A stretch of DNA of 64,000 nucleotides from Hahella sp. KA22. GTDB lineage: Bacteria > Pseudomonadota > Gammaproteobacteria > Pseudomonadales > Oleiphilaceae. The notes under the pieces are model-generated. The model was not told the DNA's origin. It saw only the letters and a list, made by a program, of their open reading frames with translations, and ran no database searches. Each line of letters starts with the position of its first letter. Position 1 is the first letter of the stretch. Made by a program: the position numbers and the translations under genes. Shown here piece after piece: positions 19,984-31,720 of the stretch. Where the stretch lies: NCBI RefSeq assembly GCF_004135205.1, contig NZ_CP035490.1, forward strand, positions 4,693,644-4,757,643, written 5' to 3'.

Positions 19984-20544
19984 ATGCCTAAAGATTTCAT
20001 CAAGAAGTGGATGCCAAATCCACACAAGCTCAAAGAAAACAAGTCTCTGCATTTTTTAGGCGACATCTTACATGAGCCCAACCTCTGGCATATCAACCGC
20101 CACGCCATCGCCAAGGCCGTTCTGGTCGGCGTATTCTGCAGCTTTATTCCCATGCCTTTCCAGATGGTGGTCGCCGCATTCATTGCGGTCTGGGTGAATT
20201 GCAATCTGCCGCTGGCCGTCGCACTCGTATGGATTAGCAATCCCGTCACCATGCCGCCCATTTTTTATTTCAACTATCTGGTTGGCGCACATATTCTAGG
20301 CATGCCAAAAGTTCATTTTGAATTTGAACTCAGTTTCGCCTGGCTGGGAGAAAAGCTTTATCAGATTGGTTTGCCGCTCTATTTCGGCTCATTCATTTGC
20401 GGGCTATTCTTCTCCGTACTGGGTTATGTTGTTGTCGAATACCTGTGGCGCCGCAAAATCAGACATGACTGGCGTAAACGACAAGAAAAGCGCGCAGCCC
20501 GACGCGCATCGGGCATGGCCTGCCAAAATACCAAAGCTCAATAA
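19984..20544 (+). CDS. DUF2062 family membrane protein
   Basis: A 186-residue protein of unknown function, divergent from comEC. The start MPKDFIKKWMPNPHKLKENK fits the family better than a longer frame from 19894. After a cytoplasmic start come two to three helices (AVLVGVFCSFIPMPFQMVVAAF, then WISNPVTMPPIFYFNYLVG, then FGSFICGLFFSVLGYVVVEY) and a highly basic tail. The FxPxPxQM and NPVTMPP motifs are the DUF2062 hallmarks. The same divergent pair comEC/DUF2062 occurs in other gammaproteobacteria. Confidence 0.88.
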   Translation: MPKDFIKKWMPNPHKLKENKSLHFLGDILHEPNLWHINRHAIAKAVLVGVFCSFIPMPFQMVVAAFIAVWVNCNLPLAVALVWISNPVTMPPIFYFNYLVGAHILGMPKVHFEFELSFAWLGEKLYQIGLPLYFGSFICGLFFSVLGYVVVEYLWRRKIRHDWRKRQEKRAARRASGMACQNTKAQ

Positions 20545-20625
20545 GGAATATCGCCGCCTGCGGCGAAAAAATAAGCACCGGACCCCGTCCGCCTCAAGAG
20601 TCCACCCCTACTTCAGGAAACCGCT

Positions 20626-21738
20626 ATGCTGATCATTCTTCACCCCGATACAGATATTTCCTCAGAAGCTTATAGAGAAACTTTGAACTTTATTGACGCA
20701 CTGCCGGGCGTCTCCAGCAAAGTACATGAAATTCAAGGTCAGCAGCAGAAGTTGACGGAAATCTATCTTCTTGGCGACACCAAGAAGCTGAACGCCGAAG
20801 AGTTGGAAGCCTTACCCGCCGTTGAACGAGTCGTACGCATTTCTGAAGAATATCGCATTCTTGGCCGCCACGCGGACAGTAAGCGCACTACCGGATTTCA
20901 TTACAATGGGCTGACTTTCGACCAAGAGAGCTTCCACGTGTTCGCAGGCCTTTGCGCCGTGGACAACCCGACTCACGTCGAAGAAATGATGCGCGCCCTG
21001 AAGGAGAACGGCCAGCAATGCACCCGCATGGGCGCCTACAAGCCACGCACCAATCCCTATACATTTCAAGGTCACGGCAAAGACTGCCTACCCTACGTCT
21101 TCGAATTGGCGGGCAAATACGACATCAAAGTAATCGCCATGGAGATTACTCACGAGAGCCACATCGAAGAAATTGATGAATGCCTGGAGAAAACCGGCCG
21201 CCCAACTGGCGTGATGCTGCAAATCGGCACCCGCAATACACAGAACTTTGAGCTTCTCAAAGCCATCGGCAGACAAAAAGAATATCCAGCGCTTCTGAAA
21301 AGAGGGTTTGGCATCTCACTGAATGAATCCCTCAATGCAGCGGAATATCTGGCAAGCGAAGGCAACGCTAACGTCGTCTTTTGCCTGCGCGGGATGAAAA
21401 CCGACGGAGGAGCGCCTCACCGCAATCTGGTGGATTTCGCTCATGTCCCTGTCATCAAACGTCTTACCCGCATGCCTGTTTGCGTAGACCCGTCACATTC
21501 TGTCGGCAATCATGAGCGCGCGCCGGACGGAATCCTGGAAGTCACTCACGCCACCGCTCAGGGGATCATCGCTGGCGCCAATATGGTTCTGGTGGACTTC
21601 CACCCCCACCCATCCAAAGCCCTGGTAGATGGCCCGCAGGCGCTAACCCTGCCGGATCTGCCCGCGTTTCTGGAAGATGCGAATCTATGCAGGGAAACCT
21701 ATCTTAAACGCCAAGCAATCTACCAAAAGGCCAAATAA
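20626..21738 (+). CDS. 3-Deoxy-7-phosphoheptulonate synthase (DAHP synthase, type I-beta)
   Basis: First enzyme of the shikimate pathway: condenses PEP and erythrose 4-phosphate. The N-terminal ~70 residues are a ferredoxin-like regulatory domain. The barrel follows with AGLCAVDN, RMGAYKPRTNPYTFQG, LQIGTRNTQNFELL, CLRGMKT and the late metal motif VCVDPSHSVGNH. At 370 residues there is no fused chorismate mutase. It belongs to the type I-beta group (also found in Bacillus and Thermotoga) and not the E. coli AroFGH group, so allosteric control may differ from the aromatic-amino-acid isozymes. AGGA lies 7 nt upstream of the ATG. The GDPD gene follows after 12 nt. Confidence 0.9.
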   Translation: MLIILHPDTDISSEAYRETLNFIDALPGVSSKVHEIQGQQQKLTEIYLLGDTKKLNAEELEALPAVERVVRISEEYRILGRHADSKRTTGFHYNGLTFDQESFHVFAGLCAVDNPTHVEEMMRALKENGQQCTRMGAYKPRTNPYTFQGHGKDCLPYVFELAGKYDIKVIAMEITHESHIEEIDECLEKTGRPTGVMLQIGTRNTQNFELLKAIGRQKEYPALLKRGFGISLNESLNAAEYLASEGNANVVFCLRGMKTDGGAPHRNLVDFAHVPVIKRLTRMPVCVDPSHSVGNHERAPDGILEVTHATAQGIIAGANMVLVDFHPHPSKALVDGPQALTLPDLPAFLEDANLCRETYLKRQAIYQKAK

Positions 21739-21750
21739 CGGAAACTCAAT

Positions 21751-22497
21751 ATGATTATTGTGGGTCATCGGGGCGCCAAGGGCGAAGCGCCGGAAAATAC
21801 CGTCGCCGGTTTTGTCCATCCTTACCGGGAAGGCATCCGCAATTTTGAGCTGGACCTTCAGCTCAGCAAAGACGGCTACTTGATGGTCATTCATGATAAA
21901 ACCACCAATCGCACCACCGGCCACGCCGCCAAGGTAGCAGAGCTAACTGCGGCGGAACTGGGCGACTTGGACGCAGGACTGCATGTTCCACCCTGGCATG
22001 AGCCTGCCCCGGTGCCAACGCTACAGGACATTCTGGCGGTTTGCCCAGAGTTTCAATCGATACAGCTGGAAATCAAGACCGACACCAAATCCAGGCTAAA
22101 CATCCTCTGCAATCGACTGGTAGAGCTGATCCAACATGAAAAGCTGTTCGGGCGCGTCATCGTTACGTCATCCAACTCATGGGTGCTGCAGCAGATCAAG
22201 CGACTGAATGGCTCCATCGATACAGGATATGTCGCAGAGAAGCGCTTCCCAGGGCCAATACAAACTGCACTCAAACTTAACTGTCGAATGCTGGTGCTGT
22301 ACTACAAGCTGGCCGACGAGGAGCTGATGACAGAAGCCAGAAAGGCGGGACTGGAAGTTTCCGCCTGGACGGTAAATATGATTCCTGACGTCTTACGCTT
22401 ACAGGAGCTGGGCGTGCATAGCGTGATCACCGACTACCCTTGCCACGTCCTCAAATACCTGAAGACCCAGCAGCCGCATCTGACTCACGCCCAGTAG
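21751..22497 (+). CDS. Glycerophosphodiester phosphodiesterase (UgpQ-type, cytoplasmic)
   Basis: A 248-residue GDPD-fold hydrolase that releases glycerol 3-phosphate from glycerophosphodiesters. Catalytic motif pieces are present: GHRGAKGEAPENT with the first catalytic histidine, the metal pair in FELDLQLSKDG, the second histidine in MVIHDKTTNRTT, and late SAWTVN. There is no signal peptide, so it acts in the cytoplasm on breakdown products of phospholipids. Probably co-transcribed with the DAHP synthase gene. A GDPD gene lies next to sthA in Pseudomonas too. Confidence 0.9.
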   Translation: MIIVGHRGAKGEAPENTVAGFVHPYREGIRNFELDLQLSKDGYLMVIHDKTTNRTTGHAAKVAELTAAELGDLDAGLHVPPWHEPAPVPTLQDILAVCPEFQSIQLEIKTDTKSRLNILCNRLVELIQHEKLFGRVIVTSSNSWVLQQIKRLNGSIDTGYVAEKRFPGPIQTALKLNCRMLVLYYKLADEELMTEARKAGLEVSAWTVNMIPDVLRLQELGVHSVITDYPCHVLKYLKTQQPHLTHAQ

Positions 22498-22514
22498 CCG
22501 CTTTCGCGACCGAA

Positions 22515-22542
22515 GGCGAGCGGGATGCAGATCCCGCTCGCC
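22515..22542. terminator. Strong GC-rich hairpin between convergent GDPD and sthA genes
   Basis: A perfect 12-bp stem (22515-22526 with 22531-22542) around a GCAG tetraloop. It lies between two convergent stop codons and has no T-tract on either side. It may stop transcription from both sides or block 3' exonucleases. It could also be one copy of a dispersed palindromic repeat. Confidence 0.6.
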
Positions 22543-22551
22543 CAAGCCCAC

Positions 22552-23946
22552 TTAGAATATACGATTAAGTCCGTTTAACGCCGCCACCCGATAGGCTTCC
22601 GCCATCGTGGGGTAGTTGAAGGTAGTGTTAACAAAATACTCGATGGTATTCAGCTCACCTGGCTGATTCATGATGGCCTGCCCGATGTGCACGATCTCGG
22701 AGGCCTGATCTCCGAAGCAATGAATGCCCAGCAACTCCATTGTTTCACGATGGAACAGCAGTTTCAGCATACCCACCGTGTCGCCGGTAATCTGCGCGCG
22801 GGCCAAATCTTTGAAAAACGCCTGCCCTACTTCATAAGGCACCTTGGCTTCCGTCAGTTCCGCTTCTGTACGGCCAACGGAGCTAATTTCAGGAATCGTA
22901 TAGATCCCGGTAGGCACATCGGTGATAAAGCGGAAGAAATCGTCCTTAACTATCTCCGAGGATGCGGAACGCCCCTGGTCATAGGCGGCGCTAGCCAGAC
23001 TCGGCCAGCCGATCACGTCGCCCGCCGCGAATACATGCGGAATCTTGGTGCGGTAATGATTATCCACCGCCAACTGGCCGCGGGCGTTGGGCTCCAGCCC
23101 AATATTCTCCAGCCCCAGATTATCTGTATTACCGGTGCGGCCGTTACACCAGAGGAAGGCGTCGGCGCGAATACGCTTGCCGGATTTCATCGTCAATACA
23201 ACGCCATGATCATCGCCGACCACGCTATCGTATTGCTCGTTATGACGCACCAACACCCCGTTATCCCTCAAGTGATAACTCAGTGCGTCGGAAATTTCTC
23301 CGTCAAGGAAAGACAGCAAACGCTCGCCAGGATTAATAAGATCCACTTTAACGCCCAACCCGACGAAAATGGAGGCGTACTCACAGCCGATAACCCCAGC
23401 TCCGTAGATAATCAGCGTTCTCGGCGTATGGCTCAGCTTGAGAATACTATCGCTGTTATAGATACGGCGATGGGTGAAGTCTACGTCTTCAGGCAGATAG
23501 GGCCTGGAGCCTGTCGCGATGACAATCTGCTTGCCATATAAGACTTCTTTACCATTAAGACCGCCCCGCACTTCAATGCGATTCTCATCAATAAAACTGG
23601 CGCGGCCACGATACAGATCCACTCTGTTGCGGGCGTAAAACTGCGTACGGATTTTGACCTGTTTACCAATCACTCGTTCCGCGTTCTGCAGGACTCTGGG
23701 GAAAGAAAACCAGCGCGGCTCCCCGATATCCCGGAACATCGTATTGGTATTGAACTGGATGATTTGCTTGACTGCGTGACGCAACGCTTTCGACGGAATC
23801 GTCCCCATATGGGTACAGTTTCCGCCAACCTGACTCTTATCTTCAATCACTGCAACGCGCTTGCCGTGCTTCGCAGCATTCATCGCCGCGCCTTCGCCAG
23901 CCGGCCCTGCGCCAATTACTACCACATCATAACGATATTCAGCCAT
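22552..23946 (-). CDS. sthA: Soluble pyridine nucleotide transhydrogenase SthA
   Basis: FAD flavoprotein of 464 residues that moves hydride between NADPH and NAD+. The FAD motif is [17 protein letters not shown] at 12-28 and the NAD(P) motif is [15 protein letters not shown]. In place of the redox CxxxxC pair of lipoamide dehydrogenase it has [14 protein letters not shown] with a single cysteine, the mark of SthA. AGGAG lies about 11 nt before the ATG. It is on the same strand as nqrM but about 190 nt away. Confidence 0.95.
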   Translation of the reverse strand: MAEYRYDVVVIGAGPAGEGAAMNAAKHGKRVAVIEDKSQVGGNCTHMGTIPSKALRHAVKQIIQFNTNTMFRDIGEPRWFSFPRVLQNAERVIGKQVKIRTQFYARNRVDLYRGRASFIDENRIEVRGGLNGKEVLYGKQIVIATGSRPYLPEDVDFTHRRIYNSDSILKLSHTPRTLIIYGAGVIGCEYASIFVGLGVKVDLINPGERLLSFLDGEISDALSYHLRDNGVLVRHNEQYDSVVGDDHGVVLTMKSGKRIRADAFLWCNGRTGNTDNLGLENIGLEPNARGQLAVDNHYRTKIPHVFAAGDVIGWPSLASAAYDQGRSASSEIVKDDFFRFITDVPTGIYTIPEISSVGRTEAELTEAKVPYEVGQAFFKDLARAQITGDTVGMLKLLFHRETMELLGIHCFGDQASEIVHIGQAIMNQPGELNTIEYFVNTTFNYPTMAEAYRVAALNGLNRIF

Positions 23947-24134
23947 GCGCTGTCGGTCTCCTGAAATCCTATCCCGCCGGATTGCAGCCGCCGCAGGCCG
24001 CCAGACGGAACATCTTTATAATTTAATACTTAAATCGCAACGTCAGATAAACGCACCGTCGCGTGCGACAACTCAATCACAATCCGCAGAACGCCATTGA
24101 GGCATTCGCGGGCTTGCTTCTATAAGGTAAGAAC

Positions 24135-24377
24135 TCACCCCTTACGGGTGGCGTCGTATGCTAGATCTTCAGCCTGCGCCTGAGATTGCTTGGCGGCATC
24201 CGTCTCTTTTTCACACTTGTTTTTATCGCCGCCGCAAATATCGCAGGCGACTTCCATTCCCAGGGCGCTCATACCGCCACATGAGCCTGAAATGGGCTTG
24301 CGGCCAAGGATAACGCCAATGGACATGGCTACAACGATGAGCAGCATAACGCCGAACACAACAAGAAACACATACAT
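24135..24377 (-). CDS. nqrM: NqrM, Na+-NQR iron-sulfur maturation factor
   Basis: An 80-residue protein with one N-terminal membrane helix (FLVVFGVMLLIVVAMSIGVI) and four cysteines at 33, 45, 48 and 55 in GSCGGMSALG and ACDICGGDKNKC. This is the NqrM (DUF539) pattern. The protein is known in Vibrio to be needed to fit the iron centre into Na+-NQR. GGAGGAG lies 7 nt before the ATG, 4 nt behind apbE, at the operon's end. Both NQR-specific maturation factors are therefore encoded with the structural genes. Confidence 0.92.
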   Translation of the reverse strand: MYVFLVVFGVMLLIVVAMSIGVILGRKPISGSCGGMSALGMEVACDICGGDKNKCEKETDAAKQSQAQAEDLAYDATRKG

Positions 24378-24381
24378 CGCT

Positions 24382-25437
24382 CTACTCCTCCAGTCGTTTG
24401 ATACGTTTCAAAAACGCGGGGGACGTTTCTTCTACAAACTTACCGTCCCGCCGGACAATAAACAACACAGCGATATCGTTTTTGACAGCAACATCCATAC
24501 CTTGTTCCGGCCCCATTACCATAAAGGAAGTCGCCAACGCGTCCGCACGCGCCACGGTATCGTCAATGACCGTCACCGACGCAAGGTTGTGGCCAATCGG
24601 CTTGCCCGTGCGCGGATCAATGGTGTGGGAATAACGAACACCATCTTCTTCGAAGTAATTACGATAGTCTCCGGAAGTGGCTACCGCGCCCCTATCCATT
24701 TCCACCACGTTTTGCGCTCGCCTTTCGCCCACTACCGGCGATTCTATGGCGATCCGCCATGGCTGACCATCAGGCTTGTGACCACTCAGCATGACTTCGC
24801 CGCCGACTTCGACCAAATAATCAGTAACGCCCTGCGACTCCAGGTATTTCGCCGCCAGGTCAACGGAATAACCTTTGGCGACGGCGGAGAGATCAACGTA
24901 CATCGCCGTCTCTTTGAGAACCTTATCGCCGTCCGCCTGGTATTTAAGATGCTGGTAGCCGACTTTGGACAGCTCGCTGGAAAGCGTAGCGTCGTCTGGA
25001 ATCTTAATTGGACGAAGATCAGGACCGAAGCCCCACAGATTCACCAATTTACCCACAGTGATATCGAAAGCGCCGCCACTGATATCGCTGACGCCTTGCG
25101 CAATTTGAAAGACTTCAAATGACTCAGGCGAGAAATCAAACCAGCTTCCAGGCTCAGATTGATTAAAACGGCTTAATTCCGACTCAGGCTTATACGTCGA
25201 CATCAGGCGATCAACCAGCTGCAATTGCGCTAATACGCCCTGCGCAAGCTCCTGCTCTGATTTGCTCGAATCAGCAGCCCACTTAACATGATAGGTCGTA
25301 CCCATGATTTTGCCCTCAGAAGAGTGCAATTCAGGGCCAGAATGAAAGCAGCCCGCCAATGCGAGACTGCTGGAGAGCAGTAAAGCACTGGCGGGCCTTC
25401 TGATTTTGAGGAACGCAGAAATAATATTAACCACCAA
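24382..25437 (-). CDS. apbE: FMN transferase ApbE (flavinylates NqrB and NqrC)
   Basis: Lipoprotein of about 350 residues that moves FMN from FAD onto threonine (or serine) side chains of NqrB and NqrC. The N-terminus is a lipoprotein signal with LALAGC near residue 30, so it acts in the periplasm. The body shows the ApbE blocks [54 protein letters not shown] and [12 protein letters not shown]. The start is uncertain: TTG at 25437 or GTG at 25434, both overlapping the nqrF stop, which suggests translational coupling. The nqr operon context fixes its substrate. Confidence 0.93.
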   Translation of the reverse strand: MVVNIISAFLKIRRPASALLLSSSLALAGCFHSGPELHSSEGKIMGTTYHVKWAADSSKSEQELAQGVLAQLQLVDRLMSTYKPESELSRFNQSEPGSWFDFSPESFEVFQIAQGVSDISGGAFDITVGKLVNLWGFGPDLRPIKIPDDATLSSELSKVGYQHLKYQADGDKVLKETAMYVDLSAVAKGYSVDLAAKYLESQGVTDYLVEVGGEVMLSGHKPDGQPWRIAIESPVVGERRAQNVVEMDRGAVATSGDYRNYFEEDGVRYSHTIDPRTGKPIGHNLASVTVIDDTVARADALATSFMVMGPEQGMDVAVKNDIAVLFIVRRDGKFVEETSPAFLKRIKRLEE

Positions 25438-26653
25438 AATCGTCTAGCAGAATATTCTCGTCCTCAACACCCAAGTCTTTCAGCATTTTGATAACCGCCG
25501 CGTTCATCATGGGCGGTCCGCACATGTAGAACTCACAATCTTCCGGCGCTGGATGCTCCTTAAGGTAGTTTTCATACAACACGTTGTGAATGAACCCTTT
25601 GTAGCCCGTCCAGTTGTCGTCAGGCAGCGGATCGGAAAGAGCCACATGCCATTGGAAGTTGTCATTCTCCGCAGCCAGACCATCAAAGTCGTCTACGTAA
25701 AACATTTCACGACGGCTACGAGCGCCGTACCAGAAAGACATTTTACGACTGGTCTTAATTCGCTTCAGCTGATCGAAAATGTGCGCGCGCATTGGAGCCA
25801 TACCGGCGCCGCCGCCAACAAACACCATCTCAGCATCAGTCTCTTTGGCAAAGAACTCACCGAAGGGTCCGTATACCGTCACTTTATCGCCAGGCTTCAA
25901 CGAGAATACCCATGAGGACATTTGTCCGGGCGGGAAGTTGGTGCCTGGAGGAGGCGTCGCGATACGGATGTTGAATTTCAGTACGCCGCGCTCTTCCGGA
26001 TAGTTCGCCATAGAGTATGCGCGAATTACCGGCTCTTTAACGACAGAACGGAAACGCCACAGGTTGTGCTTGTCCCAGTCTTCGCGGAAACGCTCTTCGA
26101 TTTCAAACTTATCGAAGGTCACGTCGTAAGCAGGCGTCTCAAGCTGAACGTAACCACCGGCGCGGAAGTCAACAACTTCGCCATCCGGCAGTTTCAGTAC
26201 AAGCTCTTTGATGAAAGTGGCGACGTTATGGTTAGACACCACCTCGCACTCCCACTTCTTGACGCCGAAGACTTCTTCCGGTACTTCAATTTTCATGTCC
26301 TGCTTAACAGCAACCTGACAGGACAAGCGCCAGCCTTCCTTCTCTTCACGACGCGTAAAGTGCGCTCTCTCCGTCGGCAACATAGAGCCGCCGCCGTCGA
26401 AAACCTTACATTTACACTGCGCGCAGCTGCCGCCGCCGCCACAGGCGGACGACAAGAACACGCCCTCTCCTGCCAGTGTTTGCAGCAACTTGCCGCCGGC
26501 AGGCGTTTTGATTGTGTGATTGGGATCGCCGTTCACCTCAATGGTGACGTCGCCCGAGCTGACCAGTCTTGCGCGCGCCGCCAGGATCACCGCCACCAGT
26601 GATAGCACTATGGCGGTGAACATGACTACGCCCAATATGATTTCAGTGTTCAT
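25427..26653 (-). CDS. nqrF: Na+-translocating NADH:quinone reductase subunit F
   Basis: NADH-oxidising entry subunit, 408 residues. An N-terminal membrane helix is followed by a 2Fe-2S ferredoxin domain with Cys71, Cys77, Cys80 and Cys112. The FAD domain has [11 protein letters not shown], and the NADH domain has [15 protein letters not shown] and [10 protein letters not shown]. The C-terminal ILLDDFGG is typical. AAGG lies before the ATG. It follows nqrE by 30 nt and overlaps apbE. Confidence 0.97.
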   Translation of the reverse strand: MNTEIILGVVMFTAIVLSLVAVILAARARLVSSGDVTIEVNGDPNHTIKTPAGGKLLQTLAGEGVFLSSACGGGGSCAQCKCKVFDGGGSMLPTERAHFTRREEKEGWRLSCQVAVKQDMKIEVPEEVFGVKKWECEVVSNHNVATFIKELVLKLPDGEVVDFRAGGYVQLETPAYDVTFDKFEIEERFREDWDKHNLWRFRSVVKEPVIRAYSMANYPEERGVLKFNIRIATPPPGTNFPPGQMSSWVFSLKPGDKVTVYGPFGEFFAKETDAEMVFVGGGAGMAPMRAHIFDQLKRIKTSRKMSFWYGARSRREMFYVDDFDGLAAENDNFQWHVALSDPLPDDNWTGYKGFIHNVLYENYLKEHPAPEDCEFYMCGPPMMNAAVIKMLKDLGVEDENILLDDFGG

Positions 26654-26683
26654 TTGTTATTAACCTTCACCTGTTCGGACCGA

Positions 26684-27295
26684 TTACAGAGAAATGCCTG
26701 AGAAAGACATAAAACCAAGCGACATCAGACCTACGGTGATGAAGGTGATGCCCAGACCACGCAGACCTTCAGGAACGTCACTGTATTTCAGCTTCTCTCT
26801 AATACCGGCCAAAGCGATGATCGCCAACGCCCAGCCCAGTCCAGCGCCGAAACCGTACACCAGACTCTCTCCGAATGTGTAATCCCGCTCAACCATGAAC
26901 AGGGAGGCGCCCATGATCGCACAGTTAACGGTAATCAGCGGGAGAAACACACCCAGCGCGTTATAGAGCGCGGGGAAGAACTTATCCAGCACCATCTCCA
27001 GTATCTGTACGATAGCGGCGATAACACCGATGTAAGTCAGCAACCCAAGGAAACTCAGGTCAACATTAGGCAGTCCCGCCCAGCTCAATGCGCCTTCGCG
27101 CAACAAGCCATTATAAATGGCGTTGTTAACAGGCACGGTTACAGCCAGTACGACGACAACCGCAATACCGAGACCAATAGCCGCTTCCATCTTTTTGGAC
27201 AAAGCCAGGAACGTACACATCCCCAGGAAGAAGGCCAAGGCCATGTTTTCAACGAATACCGCCTTGACAAGGAGGCTCAGATAATGTTCAAACAT
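26684..27295 (-). CDS. nqrE: Na+-translocating NADH:quinone reductase subunit E
   Basis: Six-helix membrane subunit of 203 residues, related to NqrD and to RnfA. The conserved half-helix cysteines that help hold the membrane iron centre are in [11 protein letters not shown] and [18 protein letters not shown] lies 10 nt before the ATG. It starts 2 nt from the nqrD stop. Confidence 0.97.
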   Translation of the reverse strand: MFEHYLSLLVKAVFVENMALAFFLGMCTFLALSKKMEAAIGLGIAVVVVLAVTVPVNNAIYNGLLREGALSWAGLPNVDLSFLGLLTYIGVIAAIVQILEMVLDKFFPALYNALGVFLPLITVNCAIMGASLFMVERDYTFGESLVYGFGAGLGWALAIIALAGIREKLKYSDVPEGLRGLGITFITVGLMSLGFMSFSGISL

Positions 27296-27297
27296 GC

Positions 27298-27963
27298 TTA
27301 AAACGCCTCCTTAACTTTGTGCGCGGACAGTTTGTATTCCGCCGCTTCCACCTGATCTTTCTTCCAGGAACGCAGCCCCCAGATGATCAAGCCGATAATG
27401 AAGAACGCACTCGGAGGCAGCAACAACAGACCGTTTGGCTGGTACCAGCCGCCATTAGCAATGGTGGGAAGAATTTCCACACCGAACAGCTTACCGGCGC
27501 CCAGCAGCTCACGCACTGTAGCAACGGTAATCAATATAGCGCCGTAGCCTGCGCCGTTGCCGATACCGTCAAGGAAGCTCAGCACAGGGCCATTCTGCAT
27601 GGCGAAAGCTTCCGCACGCCCCATTACGATACAGTTGGTGATAATCAGTCCGACGAATACAGACAACTGCTTGCTGATTTCGTAGGCGTAAGCTTTCAAC
27701 ACCTGATCAACCACAATTACCAGCGACGCAATGATGGTCATCTGTACGATGATCCGGATGTTGCTTGGTATCTGCGAACGTATCAACGCGATAAAGAAGC
27801 TGGAGCTCGCTGTTACCAACGACACCGCAATCGCCATTACGATGGACAGCTTAAGGCTGGTGGTGACAGCCAACGCGGAACAGATTCCGAGAATCTGCAA
27901 CGCAATCGGGTTATTGGAGAGAATAGGCTCTAGAAGAACTTTCTTCGGCGTTACGTCAGACAT
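27298..27963 (-). CDS. nqrD: Na+-translocating NADH:quinone reductase subunit D
   Basis: Six-helix subunit of 221 residues, inverted partner of NqrE and related to RnfE. Conserved cysteine segments are [16 protein letters not shown] and [16 protein letters not shown]. The C-terminus is a short basic cytoplasmic tail. Its start overlaps the nqrC end by 8 nt. Confidence 0.97.
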   Translation of the reverse strand: MSDVTPKKVLLEPILSNNPIALQILGICSALAVTTSLKLSIVMAIAVSLVTASSSFFIALIRSQIPSNIRIIVQMTIIASLVIVVDQVLKAYAYEISKQLSVFVGLIITNCIVMGRAEAFAMQNGPVLSFLDGIGNGAGYGAILITVATVRELLGAGKLFGVEILPTIANGGWYQPNGLLLLPPSAFFIIGLIIWGLRSWKKDQVEAAEYKLSAHKVKEAF

Positions 27964-28765
27964 TTCCTGCCTCCCCGGATCTTACCTTTTCCAAATACGT
28001 TTTGAATCCGCTCTCGCTCAACCAGTAGTGCAGCAGATTTTCTACGCCGCGGCTGGTGAGGCTGGCGCCAGACAATGCGTCAACAGAGTACTTGGCGTCA
28101 GATGAAGAAGGGTTCACACCGCCCTTAACGAGACGCACCGCAACATCAAAGTTGTCATCGTACACCTCTTTGCCGGGCCATTGCGCTTTCCAGTTAGGGT
28201 TGTCGACTTCACCGCCCAGACCGGGGGTTTCGCCGTGCTCGTAGAAGCCCAGCCCCACTACGCTGTCGCCATCCGCTTTCAAAGCCAGGAAGCCGTACAG
28301 CGTCGACCACAGACCATAGCCTTTGACCGGAAGGATCACGCGAGTCAGCGCGCCGTTTTCCTTGACCAGATACACTTTCGCGTAACGCTCGCGACGCTTG
28401 ATGCTCGCCAGGTCTTCAGAAGAGTCCAACACTTTGGACAATTTCGGATTTTGCGCAGATTTCTTTTGATCAAACGCGTCTACGCTTTCAAAACCGATGT
28501 CCTTGGGCTCCACGTACAAACCAGTATCCAGGTCGACAATTTTCGGCGTTATCTGAGCAAACTTCTCTTCCACTTCTTTTTTAGTGGGAGTCGCGCTCAA
28601 CATGCCCGCCGCGCGGAGAATATTTTCTTTCAGGTTCAGTGTTTTATTCTGAATCTGAACCGGCTTCAGCAGTACGACCGAAGCGGATACAAAGATAGAG
28701 CAGACGATACACAGCGCCAGCGCAACGATGACCGTCTTTTGAATTGAATCGTTTGACTTAGACAC
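27956..28765 (-). CDS. nqrC: Na+-translocating NADH:quinone reductase subunit C
   Basis: Periplasmic FMN-bearing subunit of 269 residues with one N-terminal helix (residues about 11-34). The flavinylation site reads [12 protein letters not shown], placing serine 235 (codon AGC) where most family members I know have threonine (SGAT). ApbE-type enzymes can accept serine, so this need not be inactive, but it is unusual. Otherwise the family blocks are intact, including [12 protein letters not shown] and [11 protein letters not shown]. Overlaps both neighbours by 8 nt. Confidence 0.96.
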   Translation of the reverse strand: MSKSNDSIQKTVIVALALCIVCSIFVSASVVLLKPVQIQNKTLNLKENILRAAGMLSATPTKKEVEEKFAQITPKIVDLDTGLYVEPKDIGFESVDAFDQKKSAQNPKLSKVLDSSEDLASIKRRERYAKVYLVKENGALTRVILPVKGYGLWSTLYGFLALKADGDSVVGLGFYEHGETPGLGGEVDNPNWKAQWPGKEVYDDNFDVAVRLVKGGVNPSSSDAKYSVDALSGASLTSRGVENLLHYWLSESGFKTYLEKVRSGEAGNV

Positions 28766-29957
28766 GCGCCAGCCTCCGTTTGATATTGGCTTGAATCACC
28801 AGATGGTCGATAAACGGCGCAAACAAGTTGGCGAACAGAATGGCCAACATAATGCCTTCAGGGAACGCCGGGTTAACCACACGAATCAATACGGTCATCA
28901 GGCCAACCAATATACCGAACGCCCACTTACCGGTATTGGTCATGGATGCGGATACGGGGTCCGTCGCCATGAACATCATACCGAACGCGAAACCGCCCAA
29001 TACGAAATGCCAGTGCGCAGGCACCTGGAACATCTGGTTAGTGTCGGAACCGATAAAGTTCAACAGAGTTGCAGTCGCCGCCATACCAAGGAAAACGCCC
29101 GCGACGATACGCCAGGACGCAATGCCCATGATCAGCAGTACAGCGCCGCCCAACAGAATCGCCAGCGTAGAGGTTTCACCCACGCTGCCCTGCTGGAAGC
29201 CAAGGAACGCGTCCATCCAGGAAATGTTGGCGGTCAGCGCGTTCAAGCCGCCGGAAGCCGCTACACCCAGAGGCGTCGCACCACTGAAACCGTCAACAGC
29301 AGTCCAGACCGCGTCGCCGGAAATCTGCGCTGGATAAGCGAAGTACAGGAAAGCGCGCCCAGTCAACGCCGGGTTCAGGAAGTTTTTACCTGTGCCGCCG
29401 AATACTTCTTTACCGATCACAACGCCAAAGCTGATGCCCAGCGCCACTTGCCACAATGGAATGGTTGGAGGACAGGTCAACGCAAACAGAATAGAGGTTA
29501 CGAAGAAACCTTCGTTAACTTCATGCTTTCTGATCGTCGCAAACACCACTTCCCAGAATCCGCCCACAGCAAAGGTGACGGCATAGATAGGAAGGAAGTA
29601 AACCGCCCCATAGATGAAGTTATCCCAGATGCTGGCGGGGTTATTACCGGCGAGCATGGCGATAATCGCGCCGTGCCAGTCCATATCCATGGTCAGGCCA
29701 TTAGCGGCGAGGTAGGTGTTGGACTGGTAGCCCACGTTGTACATGCCGAAGAACATGGCCGGGAATACACAGAACCACACCGTAATCATGATGCGCTTCA
29801 AGTCAACGCCGTCACGCACGTGCGTGTTGGCGCTGGTTACTTTGGAAGGCGTATAGAAGATGGTGTCGACGGCTTCGTACAGCGCGTACCACTTCTCATA
29901 CTTGCCGCCTTTTTCAAATTGCGGCTCGATTTTGTCAAGAAATTCTCTCATTCCCAT
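28758..29957 (-). CDS. nqrB: Na+-translocating NADH:quinone reductase subunit B
   Basis: Large membrane subunit of 399 residues that holds riboflavin and covalent FMN and forms the Na+ path. The FMN attachment motif [10 protein letters not shown] is at 222-231, with Thr228 as the acceptor. About ten helices follow the amphipathic N-terminal segment. [18 protein letters not shown] is canonical. It begins 3 nt after the nqrA stop. Confidence 0.97.
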   Translation of the reverse strand: MGMREFLDKIEPQFEKGGKYEKWYALYEAVDTIFYTPSKVTSANTHVRDGVDLKRIMITVWFCVFPAMFFGMYNVGYQSNTYLAANGLTMDMDWHGAIIAMLAGNNPASIWDNFIYGAVYFLPIYAVTFAVGGFWEVVFATIRKHEVNEGFFVTSILFALTCPPTIPLWQVALGISFGVVIGKEVFGGTGKNFLNPALTGRAFLYFAYPAQISGDAVWTAVDGFSGATPLGVAASGGLNALTANISWMDAFLGFQQGSVGETSTLAILLGGAVLLIMGIASWRIVAGVFLGMAATATLLNFIGSDTNQMFQVPAHWHFVLGGFAFGMMFMATDPVSASMTNTGKWAFGILVGLMTVLIRVVNPAFPEGIMLAILFANLFAPFIDHLVIQANIKRRLARV

Positions 29958-29960
29958 GCA

Positions 29961-31648
<1,688 letters not shown>

Positions 31649-31676
31649 AAAAGGCGAGCACATTGGCCCGCCTTTT
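31649..31676. terminator. Bidirectional Rho-independent terminator after the GAPDH gene
   Basis: Stem AAAAGGCG/CGCCTTTT (31649-31656 and 31669-31676). On the minus strand it is followed by a run of Ts, so it fits as the terminator of the GAPDH-like gene ending at 31721. Confidence 0.8.
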
Positions 31677-31720
31677 AACCAGCTGGTCAACCTTTCAGGG
31701 TCGATCCGACAATAGCTCTT

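Noticed and set aside
22687-23541. Long plus-strand frame opposite sthA, and similar long frames opposite nqrB, mfd and msbA
   Set aside because: Antisense shadows of strongly conserved genes. They have no recognisable domains and no ribosome-binding sites.
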